Source: Mesorhizobium caraganae (GTDB lineage Bacteria > Pseudomonadota > Alphaproteobacteria > Rhizobiales > Rhizobiaceae). Taken from it: 64,000 nt of DNA. Shown piece after piece: positions 50,790 through 59,621 of this stretch; positions within the stretch are counted from its first letter, which is position 1; the number at the start of each line of letters is the position of its first letter. The DNA is taken from assembly GCF_016836705.1 (NCBI RefSeq), contig NZ_JAFCGY010000010.1, forward strand, positions 1-64,000, given 5' to 3'. Made by a program: the position numbers and the translations under genes. The notes beneath the pieces are model-generated. The model did not search any database. It was not told the origin of the DNA and saw only the letters and a list, made by a program, of their open reading frames with translations.

Positions 50790-51776
50790 TCACGTCCCTG
50801 CCTGATGCCGGCGTTCCAGCCATGAATGGAGCGCCATCATGCCGAGAATGATGGCGCCGATGAAGATGTTGTAGGCAAGGCCGGGCACGCCGATCAGCAC
50901 GATGCCGTTGCGCATGACGCGCAGGATCAGGATTCCGAGCACGGTGCCGATGATGGTGCCGCGTCCGCCGGTCAGCGCCGTGCCGCCGATCACCACCATG
51001 GCGATGACTTCGAGCTCGTAGCCGGTGCCGCTGTTGGGGTTGGCGGCCGATGTGCGCAGCGAGGAGATGACACCGGCCAGCGATGCCATCAGCGAGGACA
51101 GGATGAACAGGCCGATCTTGACGCCGTTGACGTTGACGCCGCGCGCGCGGGCGGCATTCGGGTTGCCGCCGGCTGCCTGGATCCAGTTGCCGGTGCGGCT
51201 CTGCGTCAGCACGTAGCCGAGTATTGCGGCCGCCGCGATGAACCAGAACAGCGACATGTAGATGCGGAACGGCCCGATGAAGAAATCGCCGACCAGCGCT
51301 TCGGCAAGCCAGCTGCCCTCCGCGCTCCAGGTGCGTTGCGGAAAGCCGTCGGTGACGAACAGCGCCGTGCCGCGCACCACCAGCAGCATGCCGAGCGTTA
51401 CCAGGAAGGACGGGATCTTGAGCTGCGTGACGAACCAGCCATTGACCAGGCCGATGAAGGCGGCGACCAGCAGGGCGGCGAGGAAGCCGACTTCCAGCGA
51501 GGTCAGGCCGCTGTTGAACAGCGTCCACATCAGCACCGGCGAGAAGCCGAACAGCGAGCCGACCGAAAGGTCGAATTCGCCCGATGTCATCAACAGCGTC
51601 ATCGCCAGCGCGATCAGCCCGAGTTCGACGGTGAAGGCCAGCGTGTTGGAGATGTTCTGCGGCGACAGGAAATCGCGGTTGATGCTCCAGAACACCGCGA
51701 TTTCGATGATGAGCAGCACGAAGGGCCCGAATTCCGGCCTCGCGATCAGGCGTTGGGGGAGCGAACGGTTTTCCAC
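50790..51776 (-). CDS. Sugar ABC transporter permease
   Basis: A 328-residue RbsC-like permease with about 8-10 helices. Family segments are SGEFDLSVGSLFGF near 65-78 and GGRGTIIGTVLGILILRVMRNGIVL near 260-284. The start is a GTG. It lies between the binding protein and ATPase genes, with a 111-base gap and stem-loop upstream. Confidence 0.9.
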   Translation of the reverse strand: MENRSLPQRLIARPEFGPFVLLIIEIAVFWSINRDFLSPQNISNTLAFTVELGLIALAMTLLMTSGEFDLSVGSLFGFSPVLMWTLFNSGLTSLEVGFLAALLVAAFIGLVNGWFVTQLKIPSFLVTLGMLLVVRGTALFVTDGFPQRTWSAEGSWLAEALVGDFFIGPFRIYMSLFWFIAAAAILGYVLTQSRTGNWIQAAGGNPNAARARGVNVNGVKIGLFILSSLMASLAGVISSLRTSAANPNSGTGYELEVIAMVVIGGTALTGGRGTIIGTVLGILILRVMRNGIVLIGVPGLAYNIFIGAIILGMMALHSWLERRHQAGT

Positions 51777-51843
51777 TGATAACCCGCGACAGGAAGGGAA
51801 GGGCTGAACCTCCGCACATGGTGCGAAAGGTTCGGCGAAAAAG

Positions 51844-51875
51844 ACAGTCGCGACCGCGGCTGCGGCCGCGACTGT
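51844..51875. promoter_or_regulatory. Intercistronic stem-loop after the binding-protein gene
   Basis: ACAGTCGCG (51844-51852) pairs with CGCGACTGT (51867-51875), with an inner CCGC/GCGG pair. It follows the binding-protein stop by about 10 bases, where such stems commonly stabilise the upstream message. Confidence 0.6.
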
Positions 51876-51887
51876 TGGATATCCAGG

Positions 51888-52820
51888 TTATTTGCCGGAC
51901 AGGATGTCGTCGTAGACCTGCGCGGTGTCCTTTTCATAGAGCGCGCCGGTGATGACGTTGAAGCCCGGAGGAATGCCCGACGCTGCCATGTTGGCGAGCG
52001 ACAGTGCGACATAGCTGGTCGCCTGCGGGTCCTGCCATTGGCCGGCATTGACGTAGCCGGTCAGCACTTCCTGCGTGGTGTCGAGTGAGTTGCCCCAGCC
52101 GACCACCGGGATTTCGCCCGGCTTGATGCCGGCCTGGTCGAACACCCGCTTGATCGAGCCGGTGACCAGGTCGCCGAGGCCGATGATCGCCTTGACCTTG
52201 GCCTTGTTGGCGGTGAGGTAGTCGACCATGCGGTTGATGGCTTCGGCCTGGTCGAGCGTCGCTTCGGTGATCTCATAGGTGATCCCGAGCGGTTCGAAGA
52301 CGCTCTTGATGCCTTCCTCTTCCTGCACGCCATAGGTGGCGCCGGGGATTTCGACCGGCATCCAGACGAAGTCGCCCTTCTTCACCAGGCCCTTGTCGAC
52401 CAGATACTGTGCCCAGTGCTTGCCGAAGGTGACGTTGTCGCCGCCGACATAGGCGTTGAAGCTCGCCTTGGGATCGGGTGTGTTGAAATTGATGATCGGG
52501 ATCTTGGCCGTGTTGGCTTCCTTGGTGATCTCGATCAGGCTGCCCGGATCGGGGCTGGTGGTGACGATGCCGTCGGCCTTGGCCGAGATCGCGGCGCGCA
52601 CGGCCTCCTGCTGCGAGGCGACGTCACCATTGTGGAACGATGTGTTGACGGTGTTGCCGGTGTCCTTCGCCCATTGCTTGGCGCCGGCCAGGAAGTAGGT
52701 CCAGACCGGGTCGGCCGGGCCGCCATGCGAAATCCAGTAGAACGTCTTGGCCTGTGCCGCCGCCGGAATGGCCAGCGCCACAATCAAGCCAAGCACGAGT
52801 AATCGTAGCCTCGTCAGCAT
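51888..52820 (-). CDS. Periplasmic sugar-binding protein
   Basis: A 310-residue peripla_BP_4 binding protein. The signal peptide ends near residue 25 (PAAAQA-KTFYW). The mature part starts with FYWISHGGPADPVW, and a long NFNTPDPKASFNAYVGGDN segment lies near 115. I chose the ATG at 52820 after GGAGGAAA; a 22-residue upstream extension lacks a site and was dropped. It is the first gene of the second sugar ABC operon. Ligand unknown. Confidence 0.88.
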   Translation of the reverse strand: MLTRLRLLVLGLIVALAIPAAAQAKTFYWISHGGPADPVWTYFLAGAKQWAKDTGNTVNTSFHNGDVASQQEAVRAAISAKADGIVTTSPDPGSLIEITKEANTAKIPIINFNTPDPKASFNAYVGGDNVTFGKHWAQYLVDKGLVKKGDFVWMPVEIPGATYGVQEEEGIKSVFEPLGITYEITEATLDQAEAINRMVDYLTANKAKVKAIIGLGDLVTGSIKRVFDQAGIKPGEIPVVGWGNSLDTTQEVLTGYVNAGQWQDPQATSYVALSLANMAASGIPPGFNVITGALYEKDTAQVYDDILSGK

Positions 52821-53007
52821 TTGCTTTCCTCCCATGTTGAAAAACGACCTCCACGTCCGGCGATGATCCGGGCCATGCCCGATCATTTCCTCCTGCCAGC
52901 GCCGCCCGGATGCTCAGAGCATCTTCTTTTCCAGCAGATGGCAAGCCTCCATTCGCCCAATGGATGGTGGCGCGATGCAACACGCCATCAGCGATCCCAT
53001 CAGATCG

Positions 53008-53095
53008 CATCAGTTCGAGCAATTCCAGGAAAAGTGTGAAGCGGTTTTCCCGGGAAAAGCGCGCAGCGCTTTCCCTTGGGAATTGCGTCAAATCA
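53008..53095. repeat. Intergenic element, family D, copy 2
   Basis: GAGCAATTCCAGGAAAAGTG at the left and GGGAATTGCGTCAAAT at the right, with CGGTTTTCCCGGGAAAAGCG between. It is a longer relative of 23436-23490. It sits within a 451-base gap (52821-53271) that otherwise holds only the remnant described next. Confidence 0.7.
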
Positions 53096-53136
53096 AGAGA
53101 TACAGATATTTCCGGGCAGGCAGGCGGTGCCGGAAC

Positions 53137-53271
53137 TCAGGCGTGCATATTTTCCGGAATGCGCTCGGCCCGGCGGTTGCGCAACAGCTTGATCAGGCGG
53201 TCGAGCGCGAGCGCCAGCACCATCACGGCGCCGATCAGCCTGGAGATCAGGCCGTCCAGACGGTCGTGAAA
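53137..53271 (-). pseudogene. Remnant of an ABC permease C-terminus
   Basis: Directly after the TAA of the FAH-family gene, in the same frame, 44 codons are open to a TGA at 53137. The product has a hydrophobic segment (LIGAVMVLALALDRLIKLLR) and ends RRAERIPENMHA. The pattern of a final helix followed by LDRLIKLLRNRR is typical of the C-terminal end of TauC/SsuC-type permeases. There is no start codon with a ribosome-binding site, so I consider it a fragment of a lost gene. The identification is tentative. Confidence 0.4.
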
Positions 53272-54429
53272 TTAAATCAGATTGGCTTTGGCGAGGTCGC
53301 GCATGAGATGGCTGGCGCCGTAGGTCCAGTGCGGGCAATCGGGCGACAGAAGCACGCGATTGACCAGCGCGCCGAATTTCTCCGACGAGATGGTGACGAT
53401 GTCGCCGACCTTGTGGGTGAACCCCTTGCCCTTTTCGCCGCGGTCCTTCGACGGCACGAACATGGTGCCGAGATAAAGCGCCAGCCCGTCCGGATATTGG
53501 TGGTGTGGCCCCATGGCGGCGGCAACCAGCTCTTCCGGCGAACGGCTGATCTCGGCCATCGAACTCGCGCCCTCCAGCGAGAACCCGTCCTCGCCCTCGA
53601 CTTTCAGCCGCACGATGGCCTGCTTCACGTCGTCGATGGCGAAGGTGTCGTCGAACAGCCGGATGAACGGGCCGAGCGAAGCTGAGGCATTGTTGTCCTT
53701 GGCCTTGCCGAGCAGCAGCGCCGAACGCCCCTCGACATCCCTGAGATTGACGTCGTTGCCGATGGTGGCGCCAACGATCCTGCCGCTGCTCGCCGCGATC
53801 ATTGCGATCTCCGGCTCGGGATTGTTCCAGGTCGACACCGGATGCAGGCCGACATCGGCGCCAAAGCCGACCGACGCCATCGGCTGGCACTTGGTGAAGA
53901 TCTCGGCGTCGGGCCCGATGCCGACTTCCAGATATTGCGACCAGGCGCCGCGCTGGATCAGCTTCGCCTTGATCTCCATCGCTTCGGGCGAACCGGGCTT
54001 CAGCTTCGACAGATCATGGCCGATCAGCCCGGCAATGTCGGCGCGGATGGCGTCGGCCTTTTCGGCCGAGCCGCGCGCCTGCTCCTCGATGACGCGCTCG
54101 AGCAGGCTTACCACGAAGGTGACGCCCGACGCCTTCACCGCCTGCAGGTCGACGGGCGAAAGGAGATATGGCTGCGCCGGATCGCGTGTGGCCTGAAAGC
54201 TGTTGGCGGCAATCGCCTCGAGCGCGCCGATCGGCTTGCCCTTGGCGGAGCGCACATATCCCGCCGGATCGGCCATCTCGCAGATATCGCGCACGGTTGG
54301 CGCGGCGCTTGAGGTGATGTCGAAGACAGTGCCGTCGCGCACCGTGACCACCAGCGGATGCGAGGCATCGCTCGCTTTGGCGCGGCCGATAAAGAGCCCG
54401 TCGGCGGGAAGCTGCGTTGGGTTCGTCAT
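53272..54429 (-). CDS. Fumarylacetoacetate hydrolase-family protein
   Basis: A 385-residue member of the FAH superfamily. The N-terminal half is longer than in small FAH enzymes. The C-terminal catalytic core begins about residue 190, with family segments WNNPEPEIAMI, IGNDVNLRDVEG and an acid-rich E-x-E type metal site. This long form is common in rhizobial sugar-acid clusters (AraD1-like, converting 2-keto-3-deoxy sugar acids). Proximity to the second sugar ABC transporter suggests such a role, but the gene is not in that operon. Confidence 0.85.
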   Translation of the reverse strand: MTNPTQLPADGLFIGRAKASDASHPLVVTVRDGTVFDITSSAAPTVRDICEMADPAGYVRSAKGKPIGALEAIAANSFQATRDPAQPYLLSPVDLQAVKASGVTFVVSLLERVIEEQARGSAEKADAIRADIAGLIGHDLSKLKPGSPEAMEIKAKLIQRGAWSQYLEVGIGPDAEIFTKCQPMASVGFGADVGLHPVSTWNNPEPEIAMIAASSGRIVGATIGNDVNLRDVEGRSALLLGKAKDNNASASLGPFIRLFDDTFAIDDVKQAIVRLKVEGEDGFSLEGASSMAEISRSPEELVAAAMGPHHQYPDGLALYLGTMFVPSKDRGEKGKGFTHKVGDIVTISSEKFGALVNRVLLSPDCPHWTYGASHLMRDLAKANLI

Positions 54430-54562
54430 GGCTTACGGTCCTTTGAATGATCGCGAATGGGAGCTGGCCTGAAGGGCGCGGCACTTTCACCGGATTCACG
54501 CCAAAGGTCTATCCCGTGGCGCAGCCAATTGTCAGTGCTGACATGAAGCCATCTCTTTCAAA

Positions 54563-54593
54563 AAAATGAAACTAGCACTAGGATTTTCATTTT
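54563..54593. promoter_or_regulatory. 9-N13-9 palindrome upstream of the amine oxidase gene
   Basis: AAAATGAAA (54563-54571) and TTTCATTTT (54585-54593) form a perfect inverted repeat with a 13-base spacer. The same geometry with AATATGAAA recurs at 55949-55979 before the ABC permease gene. The XRE-cupin regulator at 59013-59621 is the likely binder. Confidence 0.6.
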
Positions 54594-54615
54594 GCGCCAT
54601 ACTCCAGGTGAAGCC

Positions 54616-55899
54616 TTGCCCACGCCGTTTTCCGTCCCGATCTGGCAAAAGCCGCAGACCGCATCCACCTTTCAGTCGCTCGTCCCGGATCGCACGCTGG
54701 TGGATGTCGTCATCGTCGGCGGCGGCTTCATGGGCCTGTCGACGGCCTTGCATGCCGCCCGGCTTGGTCTCGGCGTTCAGGTGCTGGATGCCGGCGAGAT
54801 CGGCCAGGGCGCCTCGGGCCTCAATGGCGGCCAGGTCATTCCCGGACTGAAATATGATCCCGAATGGCTGCTGGAGCATTTCGGCCCCAAGCGTGGCCAG
54901 GCATTGGTCGATTTCGCCGCCTCGACGGCGGATACGGTGTTCAATCTCATCCGTGACGAAAAACTGGCGGTGCCGTTCACGCGCAATGGCTGGATCCAGG
55001 CTGCGCACACCGAAACCGCTTTGACAGCGGCAGCGAACCGGGATCGCCAATGGCGGGCACGTGGCGCCGATGTCCGGCTTCTCAGCCAAAGCGAGATCGC
55101 TGCGATGACCGGCGCGCAAGGCTATCTCGGCGGCTGGCTCGACCGCCGCGCCGGCATCATCGATCCGCTCGCTTATACGCTGGAACTGGCGCGCATCGCT
55201 GCCGCGGCCGGCGCCAGGATTGCCGAGCGGCAGAAGGTGATGAAGCTGACCAGGGACGCCGGCGTTTGGCGTGTTTCGAGCGCAAACGGCGCCGAAGTGC
55301 GGGCCAAGGCGGTTGTACTGGCCACTAATGCCTATTCCGATGAATTGCTGCCTGGTCTCGCCGAGACGATCGTGCCGTTGCATTCCTTCCAGATCGCGAC
55401 CGTGCCACTGTCGTCCAACCTTGCAGCGGCGATCTTGCCGGAAGGGCAAGCGGTGTCCGACTCCAGGCGCATCCTCGTCTACTATCGCAAGACAGCCGAC
55501 GGCCGACTGGTGCTTGGTGGGCGCGGCCGCATGACGCTGCCCTCCAGCGAAGCGGACTGGGCGCATCTGCAGCGTGCACTTGTGAGGCTCTATCCGGCAT
55601 TGGCCGATACCCCAATCGAGAAGCGCTGGTTCGGCCGCGTGGCGATGACGCCGGATCATCTGCCGCATATCCACGAACCTGAAAAAGGCTTGCTCGCCGT
55701 GGTTGGTTGCCAGGGCAGGGGCGTCGGCCTGATGAGCGCGCTGGGAAAATGCATGGCGGGCTACCTGGCGAACGGTGATGCAGCGCAATTGCCGTTCCCG
55801 CAGTCGCCGATCCGGCCGATCCCGTTTCATGCCTTCCGGCAGGTCGGCGTGGCAGCGACCATTGCCTGGTACCGGATGCTGGACGCCTTCGAGCGCTGA
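54616..55899 (+). CDS. FAD-dependent amine oxidoreductase, gamma-glutamylputrescine oxidase-like
   Basis: A 427-residue DAO-family flavoenzyme. The dinucleotide fold VVIVGGGFMGL is near residues 29-39, and a GASGLNGGQ segment near 65-73 is typical of PuuB/OrdL-type oxidases. I chose the TTG at 54616, with AGGTG upstream, because an in-frame TTG at 54592 falls inside the operator palindrome. It precedes a polyamine-type ABC transporter and probably oxidises the imported amine or its glutamylated form. No gamma-glutamylputrescine synthetase (puuA) is visible nearby. Confidence 0.85.
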   Translation: MPTPFSVPIWQKPQTASTFQSLVPDRTLVDVVIVGGGFMGLSTALHAARLGLGVQVLDAGEIGQGASGLNGGQVIPGLKYDPEWLLEHFGPKRGQALVDFAASTADTVFNLIRDEKLAVPFTRNGWIQAAHTETALTAAANRDRQWRARGADVRLLSQSEIAAMTGAQGYLGGWLDRRAGIIDPLAYTLELARIAAAAGARIAERQKVMKLTRDAGVWRVSSANGAEVRAKAVVLATNAYSDELLPGLAETIVPLHSFQIATVPLSSNLAAAILPEGQAVSDSRRILVYYRKTADGRLVLGGRGRMTLPSSEADWAHLQRALVRLYPALADTPIEKRWFGRVAMTPDHLPHIHEPEKGLLAVVGCQGRGVGLMSALGKCMAGYLANGDAAQLPFPQSPIRPIPFHAFRQVGVAATIAWYRMLDAFER

Positions 55900-55948
55900 T
55901 TGTGCGCCGGCCGTTCAGGCTCCGCGGATTCAGCTTGACAGTTTCAGG

Positions 55949-55979
55949 AATATGAAAAAAGTTAAGCCGATTTCATATT
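55949..55979. promoter_or_regulatory. 9-N13-9 palindrome upstream of the polyamine ABC operon
   Basis: AATATGAAA (55949-55957) and TTTCATATT (55971-55979) are exact complements separated by 13 bases. This site is centred 32 bases before the permease ATG, suitable for promoter control. It matches the geometry of 54563-54593. Confidence 0.6.
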
Positions 55980-55995
55980 TCCATTGAGCAGTCCG

Positions 55996-56883
55996 ATGTC
56001 GAGCATCGTTGCGTCTGAAGCGCCAGCAGGGTCCGGGTCGTCCCGAGGCTTCCGCTTTGCCATGTTGCTGCCGGGCGGACTGGTCACCTTCTTCCTGATC
56101 CTGTTTGCTCTTGGCCTGGTGCTGTTCCTCGCCTTGCGCGGCAATGACGGTTCGCTGCTCGGCGCCGGTTTTACGGCAGGCAATTTCATCACCGTGCTCT
56201 CTGATCCGCTGTACTGGACGGTGACGTTGCGCTCGCTGGTGATTGCCGGCCTGGTGACGCTGGCAACTGTCGTCACCGCCTATCCCGTCGCCTACTATCT
56301 CGCCTTCCATGCCGGCCGCCGCCGTGGACTGCTGCTGTTCCTGGTGACCCTGCCGTTCTGGACCAGCTATCTCCTGCGCGTCTTCGCCTGGAAGATCGTG
56401 CTAGCCTACAACGGCGTGTTGAACTCGGCGCTGATCCAAAGCGGCATCTGGTCGGAACCGACGCTGGCCTTCCTCAACACGCCCGCTGCGGTCGTCGTGA
56501 CCTTGGCGCACGCCTACGCGCCCTTTGCCATCCTGCCGATCTATGTGGCACTCGACACCATTCCGAAATCGCTGCTCGAAGCCGCGTCCGATCTTGGTGC
56601 CAGACCCTTCACTACCTTTCGCCGCGTTGTCTTGCCCAATTCGATGCCGGGCGTGCTGGCGGCAGCCCTGGTCGTCTTCGTGCCGACGGTCGGCGACTAT
56701 GTCACGCCGGCCATGGTCGGCGGTCCGGCCAGCACCATGATCGGCACGCTGATCCAGTCTCAGTTCGGCAAGGCCAATGACTGGCCGTTCGGCGCTGCAC
56801 TCTCGGTCTGCGTGATGCTGGTCATCCTTTGCGTGGTGCTGGTCACGCGCTCTGCCGACCGCAAATTCGGCAGCCGCACATGA
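55996..56883 (+). CDS. ABC transporter permease, PotB-like
   Basis: A 295-residue permease with six predicted helices and the EAA loop near residues 190-215 (IPKSLLEAASDLGARPFTTF). It is the first membrane component of a polyamine-type importer. The start is the ATG at 55996; it overlaps the next permease gene by 4 bases (ATGA). Confidence 0.9.
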   Translation: MSSIVASEAPAGSGSSRGFRFAMLLPGGLVTFFLILFALGLVLFLALRGNDGSLLGAGFTAGNFITVLSDPLYWTVTLRSLVIAGLVTLATVVTAYPVAYYLAFHAGRRRGLLLFLVTLPFWTSYLLRVFAWKIVLAYNGVLNSALIQSGIWSEPTLAFLNTPAAVVVTLAHAYAPFAILPIYVALDTIPKSLLEAASDLGARPFTTFRRVVLPNSMPGVLAAALVVFVPTVGDYVTPAMVGGPASTMIGTLIQSQFGKANDWPFGAALSVCVMLVILCVVLVTRSADRKFGSRT

Positions 56884-57686
56884 GCGCGGCGCGGACAGAA
56901 AATGGCGGTCGCTGGCTTGGCGTCTATGTCATCGCCTATCTCGTCTTTCTCTACCTGCCGGTCCTTTTGATCCCGCTGTTTTCCTTCAACAACTCCATCC
57001 AGGCAGCGTTTCCGCTGCAGGGCTTCACGCTCGAATGGTATGTCACGCTCTATGGCAATCCGGCGCTGTCCGGCGCGCTTTTGAACAGCCTCGTCATCGG
57101 CGTCGTGGCCGCCGCCGGCGCCACGCTCTGCGGCATCACCGTGTCCTACATGGACCTCTATGGCCGCTCGCCGCTGGCCGCCACCATCAGCGCCATCGCG
57201 CGGCTGCCGGTCCTGATCCCCGGCGTCATCGTCGGCATATCGCTGCTCATCCTCGTCAACCTCATCGGCCTCGGCCCGTCGCGCATCGCCATCGTTCTCG
57301 GCCACATACTGGTGGCGCTGCCGACAACAGTGGTGATCATGCGCAGCCGCTTTGCCGCCATCCCGAAAACCATTCGCGAGGCGGCGCTCGATCTCGGCGC
57401 GTCCGACTGGACCACGTTCCGGCGGGTGATGCTGCCGCTCAGCCTGCCAGCGATCATTTCGGCCTTCATGCTGGCGTTTCTGATTTCCTTCGACGAATTC
57501 ATAGTCGTCTTCTTCCTCGCCGGCACCGAGCCGACGCTGCCGCTCTACATCTGGAGCCAGTTGCGGTTTCCCCGCTCGCTGCCGACCGTGATGGCGCTGG
57601 GGACTGCGATCCTGGCGGCGTCCTTCATCATTGCCGGCACAGCCGAATTGCTGCGCCACCGTGGCCTCGGCGCGAAACCATCCTGA
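56880..57686 (+). CDS. ABC transporter permease, PotC-like
   Basis: A 268-residue permease with six helices. The EAA loop IPKTIREAALDLGASDWTTF is near 165-185. It pairs with the preceding permease. An upstream in-frame extension to 56829 lies inside the neighbour and was rejected. Confidence 0.9.
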   Translation: MSAARTENGGRWLGVYVIAYLVFLYLPVLLIPLFSFNNSIQAAFPLQGFTLEWYVTLYGNPALSGALLNSLVIGVVAAAGATLCGITVSYMDLYGRSPLAATISAIARLPVLIPGVIVGISLLILVNLIGLGPSRIAIVLGHILVALPTTVVIMRSRFAAIPKTIREAALDLGASDWTTFRRVMLPLSLPAIISAFMLAFLISFDEFIVVFFLAGTEPTLPLYIWSQLRFPRSLPTVMALGTAILAASFIIAGTAELLRHRGLGAKPS

Positions 57687-57715
57687 TGACAACAAAACAA
57701 GAGAGGAGAACTGAA

Positions 57716-58798
57716 ATGGCATTCGACCTGACATCTGGCCTGAAATCGATCACCGGAAAGACAACCCGCACCGGGCTTGCCGCCCTTGCAATCGTCCTGT
57801 CGTCGACGGTCGCCTTCGCCGCCGACAAGCTGCAATATTTCACCTGGTCGGGCTATGAACTGCCCGACTTCAACAAGAGCTTCCTCGCGGCGCATCCCGA
57901 TGGCGTCGAAGCCTCGATCTTCGGCGACGACGACGATGCCTTCACCAAGGTCAAGGCCGGCTTTCGCCCCGATATCGCGCATCCCTGCTACGACAAGGTG
58001 GCGCGATGGAACAAGGAAGGCCTGCTGCAGCCAATCGACACCAAGCGCATCAAGAACTGGGATTCGATTTTCCCGGTGTTCAAGAACCTGCCCGACATCC
58101 AGGCCGGCGACGGCAAGGTCTGGATGGTGCCGTGGGACTGGGGCAACACCTCGATCCTTTACCGCACCGATCTGGTCAAGAACCCGGAAGCAAGCTGGAA
58201 CCTTCTGTGGGACAAGCAGTATGCCGGCCGCATGGCGACGATCGATGCCGTGCATGACACGCCGATCGTTGCCGCGCTGCTCGCCGGCGTCAATCCGTTC
58301 GACATGACGCCTGAGCAAATGGACAAGGTGGCGGAAAAACTGCGCGAGCAGCGCCCGCTGCTGTCCAGCTACACCACCGACATGACCTCGGTCGAACAGG
58401 CGCTGGCCAGCGGCCAGTTGGTCGCCGCCATGACCTGGAACGCGTCGGCCACTTCGCTGAAGAAGCAAGGCGTGCCGGTCGAGTTCATGAAGCCGAAGGA
58501 GGGCATGCTGACCTGGGCCTGCGGCTTCGTCATGCTGAAGGACGCCAAGAATGTCGACCTCGCCTACGACTTCATTAACAGCCGGCTCGACGCCGACTCG
58601 GGTAAGTACCTGATCCAGTCCTACGGCTATGGCAGCTCGCTGAGCACCGCCTTCGCCGGCGTGGCGAAGGACGAACTGGACAAGCTGCAATTGCCGGCGG
58701 ATCCGGAAGTGATGCTGAAGTCGACAATCTTCACCGGACCGATGAAGCAGAATGACGATGTGGCGAAGATGTTCGAAAAGGTGAAGGCTGGCGGTTGA
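57716..58798 (+). CDS. Periplasmic binding protein, polyamine-type
   Basis: A 360-residue PotD/spermidine-putrescine-type binding protein. The signal peptide ends near residue 35 (STVAFA-ADKLQ). Mature segments include YFTWSGYELPDF near 41-52 and a W-rich MVPWDWGNTSILY near 140. A GAGAGGAGAA ribosome-binding site is present. The ligand is probably a polyamine or related amine, given the oxidase upstream. Confidence 0.9.
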   Translation: MAFDLTSGLKSITGKTTRTGLAALAIVLSSTVAFAADKLQYFTWSGYELPDFNKSFLAAHPDGVEASIFGDDDDAFTKVKAGFRPDIAHPCYDKVARWNKEGLLQPIDTKRIKNWDSIFPVFKNLPDIQAGDGKVWMVPWDWGNTSILYRTDLVKNPEASWNLLWDKQYAGRMATIDAVHDTPIVAALLAGVNPFDMTPEQMDKVAEKLREQRPLLSSYTTDMTSVEQALASGQLVAAMTWNASATSLKKQGVPVEFMKPKEGMLTWACGFVMLKDAKNVDLAYDFINSRLDADSGKYLIQSYGYGSSLSTAFAGVAKDELDKLQLPADPEVMLKSTIFTGPMKQNDDVAKMFEKVKAGG

Positions 58799-58808
58799 GC
58801 AGCGCAGA

Positions 58809-58975
58809 CCTCACCTTCTCCCCTTGTGGGAGAAGGTGGATCGGCGCGCAGCGCCGAGACGGATGAGGGGTGCTCCAGCGGAGTGAGACGCTGGCGTTCC
58901 CTGGAACACCCCTCATCCGTCGCCTTCGGCTCCCCCTTCTCCCACAAGGGGAAAAGGGGGAGCCTAGCGGCGCTG
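58809..58975. repeat. Intergenic palindromic repeat, family B variant
   Basis: Inverted ends CTCACCTTCTCCCCTTGTGG and a partner CCACAAGGGGAAAAGGGGG, with an inner GATGAGGGGTGCTCCAG and CTGGAACACCCCTCATC pair. It separates the binding protein gene from the XRE-cupin regulator, which is otherwise part of the same gene group. Confidence 0.85.
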
Positions 58976-59012
58976 CGCCCCGTCGATGTGAGAAGAGAAC
59001 AAGGACCCACGC

Positions 59013-59621
59013 ATGGACATGCTTGACGAGACAACCGAGAAGCCCAAAGACGATGCCGACATCCGCGTCGGCCGCCGTGTGCGGGCGCTGCGGCTGGAGC
59101 GCAATCTGTCGCTGGCCGAGCTTGCGGCCAAGGCCGGCGTGTCGATCGGGGCGCTGAGCCAGATCGAGCGCGGCCTGTCCTCTTTGCGCGTCAAGGTGAT
59201 CTGGCCGCTGGCCTCGGCCCTCGACATAGAACCCTCGGCGCTGATCACCGACGGCAAGGATGCTGGCAACGATCTCTATTGCGTGCGTGCCGACAAAAGG
59301 CGGCAGCTCCTGGTCAAGTCCGAAGGCATCGCCAAGGCGCTGCTGTCGCCGCCGGGCGCGACGCTGACCGGGCTCCTGGTGACAGTCGAAGCCGACGGCG
59401 GCACGGCGGAAGCCTATGCGCATATCGGCCATGAGTTCGGCTACGTCCTGTCGGGCGAGGTCGAACTGGTGGTGGATTCGACAAAATATGTGCTGAAGAC
59501 CGGCGACTCCTTTGCCTTCAAGAGCACGCTTCTGCACGCCTTCCGCAATCCCGGCACCGAGCGCTGCCAGATCCTCTGGGTCAACACCACCAAGCCGTCC
59601 GAGGTTCGCGATGGCGCTTGA
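59013..59621 (+). CDS. XRE-family regulator with cupin domain, PuuR-like
   Basis: A 202-residue regulator. The helix-turn-helix at residues about 20-75 contains LAELAAKAGVSIGALSQIERG, and the cupin domain at about 120-195 contains AYAHIGHEFGYVLSGEVEL. PuuR-type proteins repress putrescine catabolism genes. It lies inside the transporter gene set and overlaps the ATPase gene by 11 bases. It is the best candidate for the 9-N13-9 palindromes at 54563 and 55949. Confidence 0.9.
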   Translation: MDMLDETTEKPKDDADIRVGRRVRALRLERNLSLAELAAKAGVSIGALSQIERGLSSLRVKVIWPLASALDIEPSALITDGKDAGNDLYCVRADKRRQLLVKSEGIAKALLSPPGATLTGLLVTVEADGGTAEAYAHIGHEFGYVLSGEVELVVDSTKYVLKTGDSFAFKSTLLHAFRNPGTERCQILWVNTTKPSEVRDGA

